From Macrosoma leucophasiata (taxonomy: Eukaryota > Arthropoda > Insecta > Lepidoptera > Hedylidae): a stretch of DNA of 64,000 nucleotides. Position numbers and translations under genes: made by a program. The DNA lies in assembly GCA_036365455.1 (NCBI GenBank), contig JAWQUS010000008.1, forward strand, positions 24,845,501-24,909,500, written 5' to 3'. The notes below the pieces were generated by a model that searched no databases, had not been told where the DNA came from, and saw only the letters and a program-made list of their open reading frames with translations. Of the stretch, positions 9,381-21,084 are shown piece by piece; position 1 is the first letter of the stretch, and each line of letters starts with the position of its first letter.

Positions 9381-12300
9381 CTCGGACAATGACTTTTTTC
9401 TGTTCTTCCTTGTTGTGGATATTGCTGACTCCGGCTAGCAGCGTGTCGGGGGTGTTCCGATCACTGCGAATCTGTTGAGAAATAAACAACATTGTAATAA
9501 TGAATTAACTGCCTCAGTAGCCTACTGGTAGCAGGTTACTACTACTACGTTGCGGTCCTGGGTTCATGGACGAGTGGGGGACTATCAGAGATAATGGTGT
9601 AAAAAATCCTTTATCTCTGGTTCGATTGCAATATCTGTCCGGACCGCTCGCCGGTTCACCCGCCTGTCAACGACGTTACCGGAGGTATTAGAGCGCTGGA
9701 CGACAGAGTGGGGATCTCTTTACGCAATTTTTTTTTTATTATAATATAGCGGATGCAAAAAACATAAATCGACTAAGTTCGTGTCGCGACAAGCGCAATG
9801 TAGGGTTCAGTTATTTTTTTCAAGTATTTTATAAGATGGCCAACTATCGTTCTGTTACACTAATGAAAACCTCTCACGAATTCACCAAGGAAACTGATGT
9901 ATCCTATAGCCAGTTTGTTGATCTTGGAGATTCGTTTCTCATATAGCTGGGTGGGTACAATATTAATTCATATTCATATAATTTATTGCTTCACATGTGG
10001 TTTTAGGATGTTACAAATAGGAATATGGTGTACAGCACATGTAGGCAGGTACCCTGTAAGGGCTAAAAAGTCGATGATTGCTGTACTGCTATCAAAAACT
10101 TCCCGCTCTTACATTGATAAGTACCAATTCACCAAGGATGCTGATGAATCCTGAAGCTAGTTTGTTTGAGTAAAGGCCTTGGAAAACTGTTTCTCAATTC
10201 TCATATGACCTATGTGCGCGCAGAGGCCTTCGAATGCTTCGAATGGTGTATTTTTGTATAATATGATTTTTAATTTCTTACGGGTGGTAGAGCTCCAGTG
10301 ACGGAGCTCGCGGGCGTAGGCACCACCGCATTACCTAATATACTTGCCGCTAAATGGTAGTGTTCAGCACTATCGTGTTCCGGTCAGGTGGTAATGTATG
10401 GCCCTGTAATTTCCAGCACACAGGCATAATACCTTAGGCCTCTGTGTGGCCTCTGAAGTGGTAACGCATCTACATTTTGACCTTGGTCTTTGTGTGGGTG
10501 TGTTTATAGGCTGCTGTCATCACTTAACATCAATGTGAACTGCATGCATGTATACCACTACCATGATATAAAAAATTAAATTGCAGAATTGTTATTATGG
10601 CAACTTTTTCTATGATACTGATAAGAATACTCCGTTTCACCAAGAAAGTTAACGTATCCTAGAATCAGTTTGACCTCAGTGAGTTGTTTGTCTTACGGCA
10701 GCGTGAATGTGCGCGTCCCCGATAGGGCGTCGTAGTGGGCTGTTTTAGTGTAAATTATCTTAAGACTGATAAGAACTTACCAATTCACCAAGAAAGCTGA
10801 TGTATCCTATTGCCAATTTGAGTGTGTCGACTTTGGAGAGTCGTTTCTCGTATGGCAGAGTGGGTATGTGTGCGCGGAGGCCTTCGAATGCGTCGTTGAT
10901 GGACTGCATGCGGCGGCGCTCGCGCAGGTTGGCGGCCTGCCGCTGCTGCATCTGCTGCTGCGGGCAGCGCGACCGCCGCTTATGCAGCCGACGACATTCC
11001 AGTCTGCGGCAATCGTGGTCATTGAAACGTATACTTATAGGTTAACTTAAACAGATTGGTTTTCATTCAAATGTGCATATAGATAAAAATATTTTAACAT
11101 AAAAACCATGTAAAAGCCAAAACCGCTCGGATCGCAGGGAGCAAGCGCCGTATGTGGGGTAATGCACACATGTCGCGCGGACGAAGCTTAAATGCGTTAA
11201 TGAAGTAAGTTACAAGACTTACAAATCTCTACGGAGAAGGCGATTTTATAGAGATGACACGCGAGAGATCTAGATGTGGCAATAGTCCGCTTTCATCAGA
11301 CCGACATTGAAACTTTCTTATCCGTCTGCGTCATCGTCGCGAGCTAAGAAACTGGCGGAAACTTCACTTAGTGTCAGTGGCATTTAAATTTTGCGCGTAG
11401 TCTGTGGCGTGTATTGCATTTAAGCAAATAGGTAGACCTTATTGATAGACAGGCAAACGGGCTACCTGATGAAAACTTGTCATCATCGCCTATGAACATA
11501 AAATTTGTAACAATCAGGGGAGTTGAAAACGCTTTGCCAGCCCTGAAGGACTCTTATGACGCCATTTTTAAAGGAACCTCATATTGTAGCACCGAATTAA
11601 CCTTACAGAGGGAAGTTAGCGCCACAATTTACAGAGAGGCAGAGTGGGTACTGCACAATTACCATCCTACATTAGTGTTAAAAGGAGCCATATTTGTGGG
11701 GTATCTTCAATATCACTAGAAAACGGGAACGTTAGCGACAGGTAGAGCATGCAAGCTGCGTCACTATCACTATCGTAATAGCCATTGCACTGTTCACTAA
11801 GTAATTTCGTAAGTTTCACTTTTTTTAAAATAAATATCGATCATTAGCTATTTAATTATTGTAATTATCGATGGTGCAAGGACACAAGCATGCAATACAC
11901 GTGTAATGTACCTAAGCGACTAACTATTGACTACTATAGCCTATGTCTACACGACTTCACAAAACTAGAGGTCGAAATGCAGTTGTGTAACCTCGAGTCC
12001 TAAATTGTTTTGCTTCTGTGGCAGAAATCACGAACTCGTATGTATGGATAGGTACATTACCATCTAAATGAAGCAGCCAAGTACTGAACTTGGCAGATAT
12101 ATTAAGTAATGCGGTAGTCTATATGTCCTACTTTAAAACTAGAAAATTACAAATTTCGTCTTAGCCGGCGGAAATTACGGGGATGTATTTTCCAAAAAAA
12201 TAGTAGGTAATATACGTATCATACAAACCTAGTACCTACTGGTAAACAAAATACAAGTGAAATTGTCTAATTTTAGGTATTTGAATAGATGCAGGCAGTC

Positions 12301-13866
12301 GTTCTGAAGAGATGGGGAAAATATAGATTTTAAATGTTTTTTGTTTTAAGAACAAATGCAAGGGTAGTAGTAGATGATGCAGTGTTAGAACAGGTGGATG
12401 AAATTGTATATCTTGGATGTGCTTTTAGCATGGATGGTAGGTACACCACTGACATAGAAAGAAGAGTGCTTGCTGGGAATTGCGTAAATGGAGCGTTGGG
12501 TAAGCTGCTAGAATCTAACATCTCAGCCAGCGGGCGCGACTAGCCGTACGTAATGCTGTACTTACTCCAACGCTTTTATATGGAAGCGAGAGCTGGGTAT
12601 GCAGGAAAGAGCATGAAAGTAAGTTGAAGAGACTTCAATCCTATTAGTAAATAACACATATAAATAATAGGTAGTATATAATTAATATTAAACCTGTATT
12701 ATTTTTTACTTTTTAGATTTGAAGTCGGTTTTTCTCAACGTAGTTATTTTTATTTTGTTTAGTCTTGTCTTGCCGGTTGTAAAAGAGAGTATGGAATATT
12801 CTGTTGATACCTATTTTTATTATTAGGTATTTTTGGACCATTATTTATTTTATTTTTTTACTTTGACATATTAATCAACGTATCGGTTGTTATTCGCTTT
12901 AATTTTTAATTTTGTAATTTGACCTATCACAAGGAAATTCTATTATTTCCAAGTGATTAAATATTTTTTTGAGTTTTGAGATTTTTCAGTACAAAACTAT
13001 TGTGGGCATCTTCGCGGAAGGCTTTGTCCAGTAGACGTCTTTCGGATGCAGTGATGCACAGTGCGCCGCCGATATAGGTCGCGCCACGTAAAAAGAACGC
13101 TGGCGGTCAAGCTGCGCGTCATGTGTTTTTATTTCATTTTATGTTATTCTATGTAATATAGTTTTCAATCTGCCTACCAATACACGAAACCGCAAGCGAA
13201 AGCTAGATCAAAAATAAACCAATAGGGCTAGTACTTTCGTGCGCGAGTGTACCGATGCGCGAACACATCCCTTCTACTTTCTTCCAGCGTTCTTTTTACG
13301 TGGCGCGACCTATATACATTTACTTATTAGTTACTATTCGCAAAGCTTTTAATATTATTTATTTAAATCAACACAAGACAATATATAGGTAGTCTTATAT
13401 AATCTAAGTATGTAGATACGTATTTTTCACAATAACTTTCGAACAAATTGCATACAAATTAAAGAAAATGTGAAATGAAAAATTAATTTCAGACATCAGT
13501 TGAACTTTAATCGAATCATTATCTGATTTAGCCTACTTTGATTGCAGCGGCTGAGGTAAATGTCGGTTCAAGTGTTGTCCGAAGTCTACATTTTCTTTCT
13601 ACTTATTTTCGTAATCTAAGGTGCACAATAAATTAATAAGACGAAAGGCGCGCCAAAGTAAAAGCTCCTTTTATTACACAAAAAAAGATAGCTCTGCTTG
13701 CTGACCTTTTCCTGGGCGTGGAATGGTTTTCTTGATCGCTGGCGTAGAGGCTGCCGTCAGACATGGATGAGTCATCGTAGAGGAAAATGTGCGCATCCGC
13801 CGGCGGGGAGCCGCTCAGCTCCAGACCCGACTCCATTCGCCCACACCGCTCATCCATCTCGAACAT
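9381..13866 (-). CDS. Fer1: Fer1 / Ptf1a-type bHLH transcription factor
   Basis: Three coding exons with matching phases: exon 1 13706-13866 (start ATG at 13866, 53 codons plus 2 nt), exon 2 10781-11033, exon 3 9381-9471. Exon 2 encodes a complete class II bHLH domain: basic region [12 protein letters not shown], helix 1 INDAFEGLR, loop [14 protein letters not shown], helix 2 [17 protein letters not shown]. This is the Ptf1a/Fer1 signature. Exon 3 ends EEQKKVIVR, resembling the QKVI motif after the Ptf1a domain. Such proteins dimerise with E proteins (Daughterless) and bind E-boxes in the nucleus; in vertebrates Ptf1a also recruits RBPJ. Exon 1 is acidic and serine-rich. The exon 1 donor is GTCAGC, weaker than usual. 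Exon 3 ends at a GTAATA donor; if unspliced it reads on 11 codons to TAA, so the C-terminus is unresolved. The 1.3-kb second intron holds three decayed copies of exon 2. Confidence 0.88.
9506..9705 (+). repeat. tRNA-derived SINE (family C)
   Basis: CCTCAGTAGC... and a B-box-like CTGGGTTC followed by GACTATCAGAGATAA match the reverse of the fuller copy at 35555-35855. A partial copy without the tRNA-like head lies at 21757-21960. It sits in the second Fer1 intron. Confidence 0.6.
9879..9957 (-). pseudogene. Fer1 bHLH exon relic A
   Basis: On the minus strand the sequence reads [20 protein letters not shown] and then SFLGEF. This matches the loop and helix 2 of the intact exon 2 ([20 protein letters not shown]) with two codons missing from helix 2. 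The frame is open, and GTGAGA follows the position where exon 2 has its donor. The basic region and helix 1 are absent, so it cannot encode a complete domain. Confidence 0.8.
10120..10242 (-). pseudogene. Fer1 bHLH exon relic B
   Basis: The minus strand reads [21 protein letters not shown], with matches to helix 1 and the loop, then a TAG stop. GFISILGEL follows in another frame. The homology spans helix 1 to the splice donor position (GAATTG then GTACTT). Confidence 0.78.
10283..10572 (+). repeat. Family A short repeat, near full length
   Basis: A member of the most abundant repeat in the window (about 290 bp). It begins with a GAGCTCC/GGAGCTC hairpin and ends CACTTAACATCAATGTGAAC, then TTGCCAC-like sequence and an A-rich tail. 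The tail indicates retroposition. It separates relics B and C. Confidence 0.75.
10630..10735 (-). pseudogene. Fer1 bHLH exon relic C
   Basis: The minus strand reads [13 protein letters not shown], a TAA stop, DKQLTEV, then [12 protein letters not shown]. It aligns with exon 2 from helix 1 to the exon end, with three codons missing in helix 2. The donor site is lost (GAAACGGAGT). It lies only about 45 bp from the end of the intact exon. Confidence 0.78.
11470..11715 (-). mobile_element. CR1-like LINE tail fragment
   Basis: The minus strand matches the end of the LINE ORF seen intact in order at 33.70-33.80 kb (GVKRVLQGWQ-type ending), with frame breaks. It lies in Fer1 intron 1. Confidence 0.55.
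12330..12645 (+). mobile_element. RTE-like LINE fragment
   Basis: The plus strand reads [20 protein letters not shown] and [20 protein letters not shown]. After a TAG it continues [20 protein letters not shown] in another register, the typical thumb/C-terminal part of a reverse-transcriptase ORF. It lies in Fer1 intron 1. Confidence 0.72.
13075..13312 (+). mobile_element. MITE TAGGTCGCGCC, copy 1
   Basis: This is a 238-bp element with 29-bp terminal inverted repeats starting TAGGTCGCGCCACGTAAAAA, flanked by TA on both sides as expected of a Tc1/mariner-type target duplication. A nearly identical copy of the same length is at 27952-28189 and a rearranged one is at 46524-46760. It lies in Fer1 intron 1. 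Confidence 0.88.
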
Positions 13867-13880
13867 CACTAATGTCACTG

Positions 13881-13898
13881 CTACATCTCATACAACAT
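13881..13898 (-). promoter_or_regulatory. Short upstream ORF before Fer1
   Basis: ATGTTGTATGAGATGTAG, five codons and a stop, ends 14 nt before the Fer1 start. If this is 5' UTR it could lower initiation at Fer1. The transcript start is not known, so this is a sequence observation only. Confidence 0.3.
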
Positions 13899-14039
13899 TG
13901 TGTATCGCACGCTCATCCACTACTGATAAGTGCGGAGGCACTGCCGGACTCTGACGGAGGGCCGCGGCCCCTCGGATCCGCCCATCTGCGACCTCCCCGC
14001 CTATTTCCACCCCGACCGCTTTAGACAGACCCCAGGGGT

Positions 14040-15577
14040 ATGGATGCGGTGGATAAGATGATCTCAAATAGAAATTATCAAAAAACTGAGTATTTAAGAT
14101 TTGAATTCGTCGAATAATGGAAAACGATGTAATGTAATAAGTAAGTAGGTGGATAGGTGGATGCACATATTGCGGATATATTCCATGAAAATCTCCGAAC
14201 GTGCTCAATTAAGTAGGTACAGTTATTATGTATTGTTTTTTGAATAGATTTGAAGAACTTCTGTTTTGGATCCGATTGTTTACGCTGATGCCCGGTGCTG
14301 AGATATTTTCTCTCACGATTTTGAGGACTTTTTCACTTTGTCAGAAATAAAAGGAGGGTAGGTATACCGTTTTGTACTTACTTATTTCGCATTGGTGTTC
14401 GCAGTGTAGGAACACTGGAGCTCTGCAACTGTCTGCCACCTATTATATCCTTCGAGCTCCTGCTCGAGGGCGTAGTTAGTCTGCCGCCTAATAGTGGTAG
14501 AGCTCCAGTGGCGGAGCTCGCGGGCATAGGCACCACCGCTTTACCTAATAGGTATACTTGCCGCTAAATGGTAGTGTTCAGCACTATAGTCTGTCTGTCG
14601 TCACTTAGCATCAATATGAACTGCGTGCTTGTTTGCCACTTTCATAACAAAAAAATGGTAATGTTCAGTAGGTACTATCGTCTTCCGGTTGCCGTACCTA
14701 CATACATTCTGCATACCTAGTACCTACATGCGCAATGGATTTACAAGCGTCGTATCGCTGTCCTCGTCTGACTGGTGATGTTACGCGCTGGCTATTTTTC
14801 ACTCTATTTACAATATTAACCATCTTTAACAGCCAGCAACCCTTATTTGCGGCCAGATTTAATTTGGCAACTGTATACCATAATAATGAAAAAAAAAAGC
14901 TTTAATTATATACATAACTAACTTATGTACGTTATGAACGTAAAAACGTTTCCTTGATCATACCTGTTTACACCTGGCTGCGAAGAGGTGCGGCCAGTTT
15001 TTCAGAGTCTTTACATATATTGCCGTGAAGTGGACGATATTTTATTGAAAAAACAAGCCAACGAAATTTTGTCCCAAAAAAAAATAATATTTAAAAATAC
15101 TTGCGGCCACATTTTGATAGGCAACCTAGCGGATTTATATTCTCTGGATCATAAATATGCGTAAAAAATGGGTTTGCAGCATAAACTCGATGAACGAAAT
15201 GTTTCTGTTATGGGATTTTAACCTATTAGTAGAATGTCTCATTTCCCCTTTTACAAAACGATAACTTCGACGAAAGATTCCAAGCGGCTGGATTGTTTCC
15301 GACACCTCCAATATTTAGCGTTATATCAAGTTTATTACATATTCTCTTTATATATTCCATAACCAATTTACACAAAACTTTGACAAATTATATTTATACA
15401 AAAACTTTCCCCAAGAATCAATCTATTGGTGCAAACCGCATGATAATCCGTGCAGAAGTCATTGAGTTCATCGAACAGACAGACCCGGCTCCGCGGGGGA
15501 CTTTGCTTTCTAATAATGTCAATTATTCTTACCTCATAAGTATGTAGCTTTATATAAATGAAATGAAAATAGCGATA
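14040..15577. other. Intergenic, repeats upstream of Fer1
   Basis: No gene seen. It contains a truncated family A repeat (14491-14655) and repeat E (14822-15232). The GC-rich stretch at 13880-14040 next to Fer1 exon 1 is probably its 5' UTR/promoter. Confidence 0.5.
14822..15232 (+). repeat. Repeat E, direct copy
   Basis: This is shared with 45190-45760, where the same sequence occurs as an inverted pair. The common core is CAGAGTCTTTACATATATTG and the sequence after it. A 22-bp stretch present in the 45.3 kb inverted arm is absent here. Class unknown. Confidence 0.65.
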
Positions 15578-15579
15578 TA

Positions 15580-16841
15580 CGAGGTGGATCCATAAGTTCG
15601 TGGCCCAAACTACAAGGAGACATGACATCTTTTAAAATTTAGCGTCATTTGTTAGTATGTCTTCTATTGATTTATTGTGCGCAGTTTCATTTCGATACTA
15701 CACAATATAAATTTTCTGTGATTATTTATTTGAAGCATTCTGACGTGGTTTTCAAATAATGGAGAAAATTGAACATCGTGCAGTCATTAAGTACCTCAAT
15801 AAAAAAGGCCTGTCACCAAAAGACATCCATCAAGATATGGTGGGCACTTTGGGGGAGTCTGCTCCATCGTATTCCAGTGTCAAGAAGTGGGTAGCTGAGT
15901 TTAAGCGCGGTCGTGAGAGCATTGAAGATGATCCTAGGAGTGGACGGCCTACAACCTCTACCACAAGAAAACATCGATAAAATTTGTGATCTCGTACTGG
16001 GTGATCGACGTTTGACCATCGGTAAGATAGCTGAGACAACAGACATTAGTTATGGCCGGGTGCAACACATAATAACGAAAGAATTGGGATTCCATAAGGT
16101 TTCTGCTCGCTGGGTCCCGAGGTTGCTTTCAGCTGAACAAAAACGAGTTCGATTCACAATTTCGCGAGACTGTTTGGAACTTTTTGAGACTGATCCCGAG
16201 GACTTTTTGTCTAGATTTGTTACCATGGATGAAAGCTGGGTTCACCACCATATTCCTGAATCAAAGCAACAATCCAAACAGTGGAAAAGATCTGACTCAC
16301 CTACACCGAAAAAGGCTAAAGTCGTTTTGTCGACTAACAAAGTAATGGCTTCTGTTTTTTGGGATGCAAAGGGCATTATTTTTGTAGATTATTTACCGAA
16401 AGGTCAAACTATTAATTCTAGTTATTATTGTAACCTTTTACGAAGACTACGAGAAGAAATTAAAGAAAAAAGGCCGGGAATGTTGCGTAAGAAAGTTTTG
16501 TTCCATCAAGACAATGCACGTGTTCACACTTCGGTTGAAACAATGTCTGTAATCCATGATTGTGGCTACGAATTGCTGCTCCACCCACCTTATTCGCCGG
16601 ATTTAGCCCCCTCAGATTATCATTTATTTCCAAATTAAAAAAAACATTTGGTATAGTCGCAGTAAACGAGTATTTCGCCGACCTTCCGGAATCTTTTTTT
16701 TTCGAGGGGATAAACAAGTTGCAGTTCAGGTGGAAGAAGTGTGTTGAGCTAGATGGAGACTATGTCGAAAAATAAAAATAAAATTAGACCCACTTTTCTT
16801 TCATTTTCTTGGTCGGGCTTCGAACTTTTGGATCCACCTCG
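15580..16841 (+). mobile_element. Full-length mariner transposon
   Basis: This is a 1262-bp element. The imperfect terminal inverted repeats read CGAGGTGGATCCATAAGTTC on the left, and the right end reads GAACTTTTGGATCCACCTCG. Both ends are flanked by the TA duplication typical of mariner. It contains one transposase gene, broken by frameshifts. A truncated relative with the same right end is at 53011-53112. Confidence 0.95.
15759..16775 (+). pseudogene. Mariner transposase, frameshifted
   Basis: Frame one gives the N-terminus (MEKIEHRAVIKYLNKKGLSP) with the first helix-turn-helix, through SGRPTTSTT near 15960. A second frame carries the rest of the DNA-binding domain and the catalytic core: the first Asp in TMDESW, the second in HQDNAR, and the third in SPDLAPSDYHLF, 34 residues after the second, so the D,D34D triad is present. 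The frame breaks again near 16630 and returns as YFADLPESF to the end at DGDYVEK, with an internal deletion. Two frameshifts make it inactive as read. Transposases of this type excise and insert DNA at TA sites. Confidence 0.93.
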
Positions 16842-16843
16842 TA

Positions 16844-19800
16844 CTTAATCTAATAATCGCCATCATTTGTATAGGTAGGTACCTAATGAATCGCTTCAAT
16901 CATTGTCTTCGTTTACCTTTGATTTTGTTGACCTTAGGATTGTAAGTACATAACGAGCCCAACAAGAGCAAGAATAAACGAGAACAAGAGGTCTAAGGTA
17001 ACTCTTGAGGTACGATTGTACCAGAATAGTAAGAAGCACATTTTGTGCCAAACTGCAGCGGTGCACTATACCACATTAAGCTGAGTTTTGAATCATGAAA
17101 GTTTTACGCTAAGTTTAATAGATTTTTAGAGGCCACGGAGGGCAATGTTTTTTTTGCTCGCGCTTTTTTGTTAGGTATTTTAAATTTCTTACCAAATGTA
17201 AGAATATGGGCCACGCGATGACGGAAACAATATTCTTGCCCAGGGTGTGATTGGTTATAACGCCGGCACTGAGGGGACCCAGGGGCCTCTGTCTGATGAC
17301 CTTAGTCCGCCACTGCTGCAGAGAACCCTGTGAACGCGATTCCGACTCGTTCTTGGACGCTTTTTACGAAAGTGGAAAACAAGCATGCAATTCATAGTGA
17401 TGTTAAGTGATGACTGCAGTCTATAGACACCCACACAAAGACCAGATGTCAAAGTATAGATGCGTTGCCACCCCTGAGCCCTTGTTCATGCATTTCATAT
17501 TTGTGTGCATAGTGAATTGCGGTTTACAAGAAATCGGAAAATGATCGAAGATCTGAAAAAACCGTTGTCATTCCTGTGGGATAATTTTATTACACGGCTT
17601 TCCTGTTCGGTATGAAGCAGGAGGTAGTTTAAGGTTCAGGCAATGAAATAATCTGTTTATTGATACAGCGGCGGCGCTAGCGGAAGACTCGGTGAGGTCC
17701 AGGTGCGAAGCGCCATGTGAGGGTTGAGAGGACGGAGCCACCTCTCATGTAGGTAAAATATAGGTACAGTACCCAACAAGAAATTAAGCACATCGCGCCT
17801 ATGAAAGAGACAATCGGCTAGTTTCGACTACGACGTAAAGCGTTATCTCTGCTGCACACTGCCTACGTAAGCACTGATAGTCCGGTATTGGTCAAATAGG
17901 TAAGGTGCGAAAGAGATCTCCGCCGCCTCGCACCGCACGCTCCGGTCCAAAAAAGTATGATTTTTAAAACCAGCTCGCATATAGTCCACTGGAGCTGAGC
18001 GGAGATTTTATACAATCCTATTGGTTATTTACTCGCTCGCTCGCTCCGCCGCCTCGTACCGCTTCAACGGACAGGCAGCCTAAAGGCCTATTAATTTATC
18101 TTCATACATGCATTATAGAACTCCATATCGCCATCCATATGAATTATTGCATGAATGTATCTTCACACCAAGTTCCTTACGGGGTAGGCAGAGTGGGGAG
18201 CCAGATATCCCGGTATCTAATAATTGTATTCAGTTAATTTTAGAAATAGCCCACCCGGCTCATGACAAGAAATAATTCCCAAATTTGATCACTAGCATGG
18301 AATTTCATATTAAAACTCATCCTTAAAAAGGTACTAGCATTTATTATTATCACAAAAATATTTTACATTTAGAATTATTTAAAATTTTGAACAAATAAAA
18401 TTAAAAATACAATACAATTATTCATTGTCAATGTCAAATGTTCATCTTATAAATTATGAGACGTGTATAGGATTATTTAAAATAGATTGAAATGGTGAAA
18501 CGGCAGTTACATCTTCATATTTCTTCAATTATCTGATGGTGATAATCTAAAATTGTTAAAAATTCTTCATTGAGGAAACCTTCAAATTGTCATTATTAAT
18601 TGAAATATTGGTGTCATACATACTATTCTGGTAATTAAGTTGAGTGAGCTGTTGTCAATGGAATACACCAGAACTTGCCAATGACCATATGCACATATGG
18701 TCTCAGATCGACCTAGGTCCGGCTTCCCTACTAATACATGTTCTTTTTTTAAAGTAAACTACTCAACTTAATTACGAGCATAGTCCAAATATTACTAGCG
18801 AAGTTGACAAGATACATGACCGTAAACGCTTTAGAAAACAAATATCGCCTTCATCATGCTACGTGACATATCGTTGATACAATTGCTTCGTTTTTTTATG
18901 TAACGAAGGTGGCCAACAAGCATGCAGTTCACATAGATGTTAAGTGATGACTGCAGCCTATAGACATAATCGTATAGATGCGTTGCCACTTCTGACAACT
19001 ACGTGGTTTCGTCTATGCAGTTATTACGGGGGCAGGGTCTTTCTACAGCGTTAACCGTTCATTATCAGTATCCAACTAGTATACGGGGATTAAATCGCAG
19101 ATTGCATCGTAGATGAGTTAAAGCAGGCTCTAACAGGATGTTAATTCTTGAAACTACCTTTTAGTAAGTTCATACTAGAAACTATTCCATTCATGATTAT
19201 CTTTTTTTTTTCAACAAGTATAAATGACAAAATCGCTACGCAAGTCGATATGCGTCCCCGTTTAAACGAATAGTGGCCCATTCACAAGAGAGCTTTTTTC
19301 TTAAGGCCATTCGGAAAGAATTAGATAAGGCAAATTTTATAGGAACTGCTTAAACATGTGGACAGTTATTTATTTGCTTAATACTGCTATAATAATGTAC
19401 AAAAAGCTCTCGTGTCAATCGCCACCTTAGTCTTCATATTTGTACCTAGTGTACCTACTATTGCACAGCGAGATTTAACAATGTTTATTTTAGACACTTG
19501 ATCATCTGTAAGCATTCTTATGAAAATATATAACGGACTTATCTGCCTATTATTGTATATGGTAATGTTGTCAAGTAACAAGAAATAATTGTTAGGTAGG
19601 GATATCCAAGAGACGAACGAAAAATAAACGACGAAGTATAAGATTTTTGAACACTGGTTGTAAAAGCTGGTAAATAATTATAGGAATTCAGGAAATGCAA
19701 TAGACGATTTAAATTCATTTAAAATATTGGCGTGTTCAATTCACAATGATCCACTTACGTATTTATTATCATGTATGATTATAAATATGGTAAAAACACC

Positions 19801-19994
19801 GGAACTCATAAAATTATTGTTAAATTATTTGGTTTAAAATATAAAATGCACCGCACCGTTTTCGTATTATCCATCGTAAGTGGAATATCAGAAGGATTAG
19901 TGTGCATTTAAATAGAACTCATCTTGTTGCTGCTCGAACGCGACGCGGAGGCGTACATTTCAATGTGACGTTCCACACCGTCAGTGGCTTTTTT
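16844..19994. other. Intergenic repeats
   Basis: No gene seen. It contains reversed family A copies (17270-17455, 18905-19010), a GC-rich repeat at 17655-18080 that includes a piece of the 54.6 kb hairpin repeat (about 17805-17900), and a LINE tail scrap (18150-18215). A 145-bp MITE candidate at 18631-18775 has perfect 15-bp ends (GTAATTAAGTTGAGT) and a 20-bp palindrome (18683-18702) inside it. Confidence 0.5.
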
Positions 19995-20113
19995 CTCGTA
20001 ACACAAAAGTCGTTGAATCGAAATAGAATCGATTCGGTGTCTTGCTTTAATCAATGCGCGCGGTTTATGTTAGAGCAGGACAGCGCACTGATTCAACGAT
20101 TTTGTGTTACGAG
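19995..20113. mobile_element. Short MITE, ~24-bp inverted ends
   Basis: CTCGTAACACAAAAGTCGTT at the left and AACGATTTTGTGTTACGAG at the right form inverted ends with a one-base gap, enclosing about 70 bp. Confidence 0.6.
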
Positions 20114-21084
20114 GATCAGACCTCAGGTAATAAGAAAATGGAAATACAGCGCGGGTCAATCAAATATACAAGGTCTAATAATTATTAATCTAGTTTGTAT
20201 CCATCGACAAGTCATATAAAAATACCCACAAATTGATTATAACATAGTAACTATTCAACATTAAATAATCTACAGGCACTGACTCACGAATTATAGTTCA
20301 AAATTATAAAAATAACCCCATACAAATACTATAATACTAAAAACGTGTATATAATATAACATAACCACGGTAACACAACTAGATCGTCGAGGTATTCCAA
20401 TCTGACTGTGTTACCATATTTGTTTTCTTTTATTGCATTATTTATTTCCATCCTCATTAAATGTCATATTGTATATTAAAAAATACTAGATAATCATTCT
20501 AATATTACGGTATAAATATCTGATAAAATTATTATTAAAATCGAATATCCAGGTTTATAAATATAGAAACTAGTATTGATTGGTCACTACATTATCGAGT
20601 CGGACTTATTGTAAATACAACATATTCTTAAACATAAATGGAATCGCCTAAAATTACACTTTAAAAAGACAAAGCTCATAACAAATCTTAAAATTAAAAA
20701 AATCAAGAAGTCGACCTAAAAGAACCAGTAAAACTACTTGTATAACTTTGATCGATAAAACGTACCCTTGAAAACTTACGTATCTAACTTAGGAGGTAAA
20801 AGCAATGTACATTTGTTAACACTATGTGTATAGAATGACTAAGCTACTCGCCGCGGCGGTCGGTCGTCACGCGTCGTGTTTGTGTGACTTGTGCAAGTCC
20901 CGACACAACATCATCACTACACCTCACTCAATGTTGATTATATTAACCACTTCACTGACTAGCACGCGCACTGTGGTCTGGTTGGCTGAAAAGCAAATGA
21001 CAACAATGTGACAAATTGTACATTTTCAATGTAATTGTAACATTTTATTTTTCGCAACAACACATACGAGTGATTTCTAAAAAT
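20114..21084. other. AT-rich intergenic, no gene seen
   Basis: Mostly low-complexity AT-rich DNA, with a small GC-rich patch at 20845-20970 that has no recognisable product. Confidence 0.5.
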
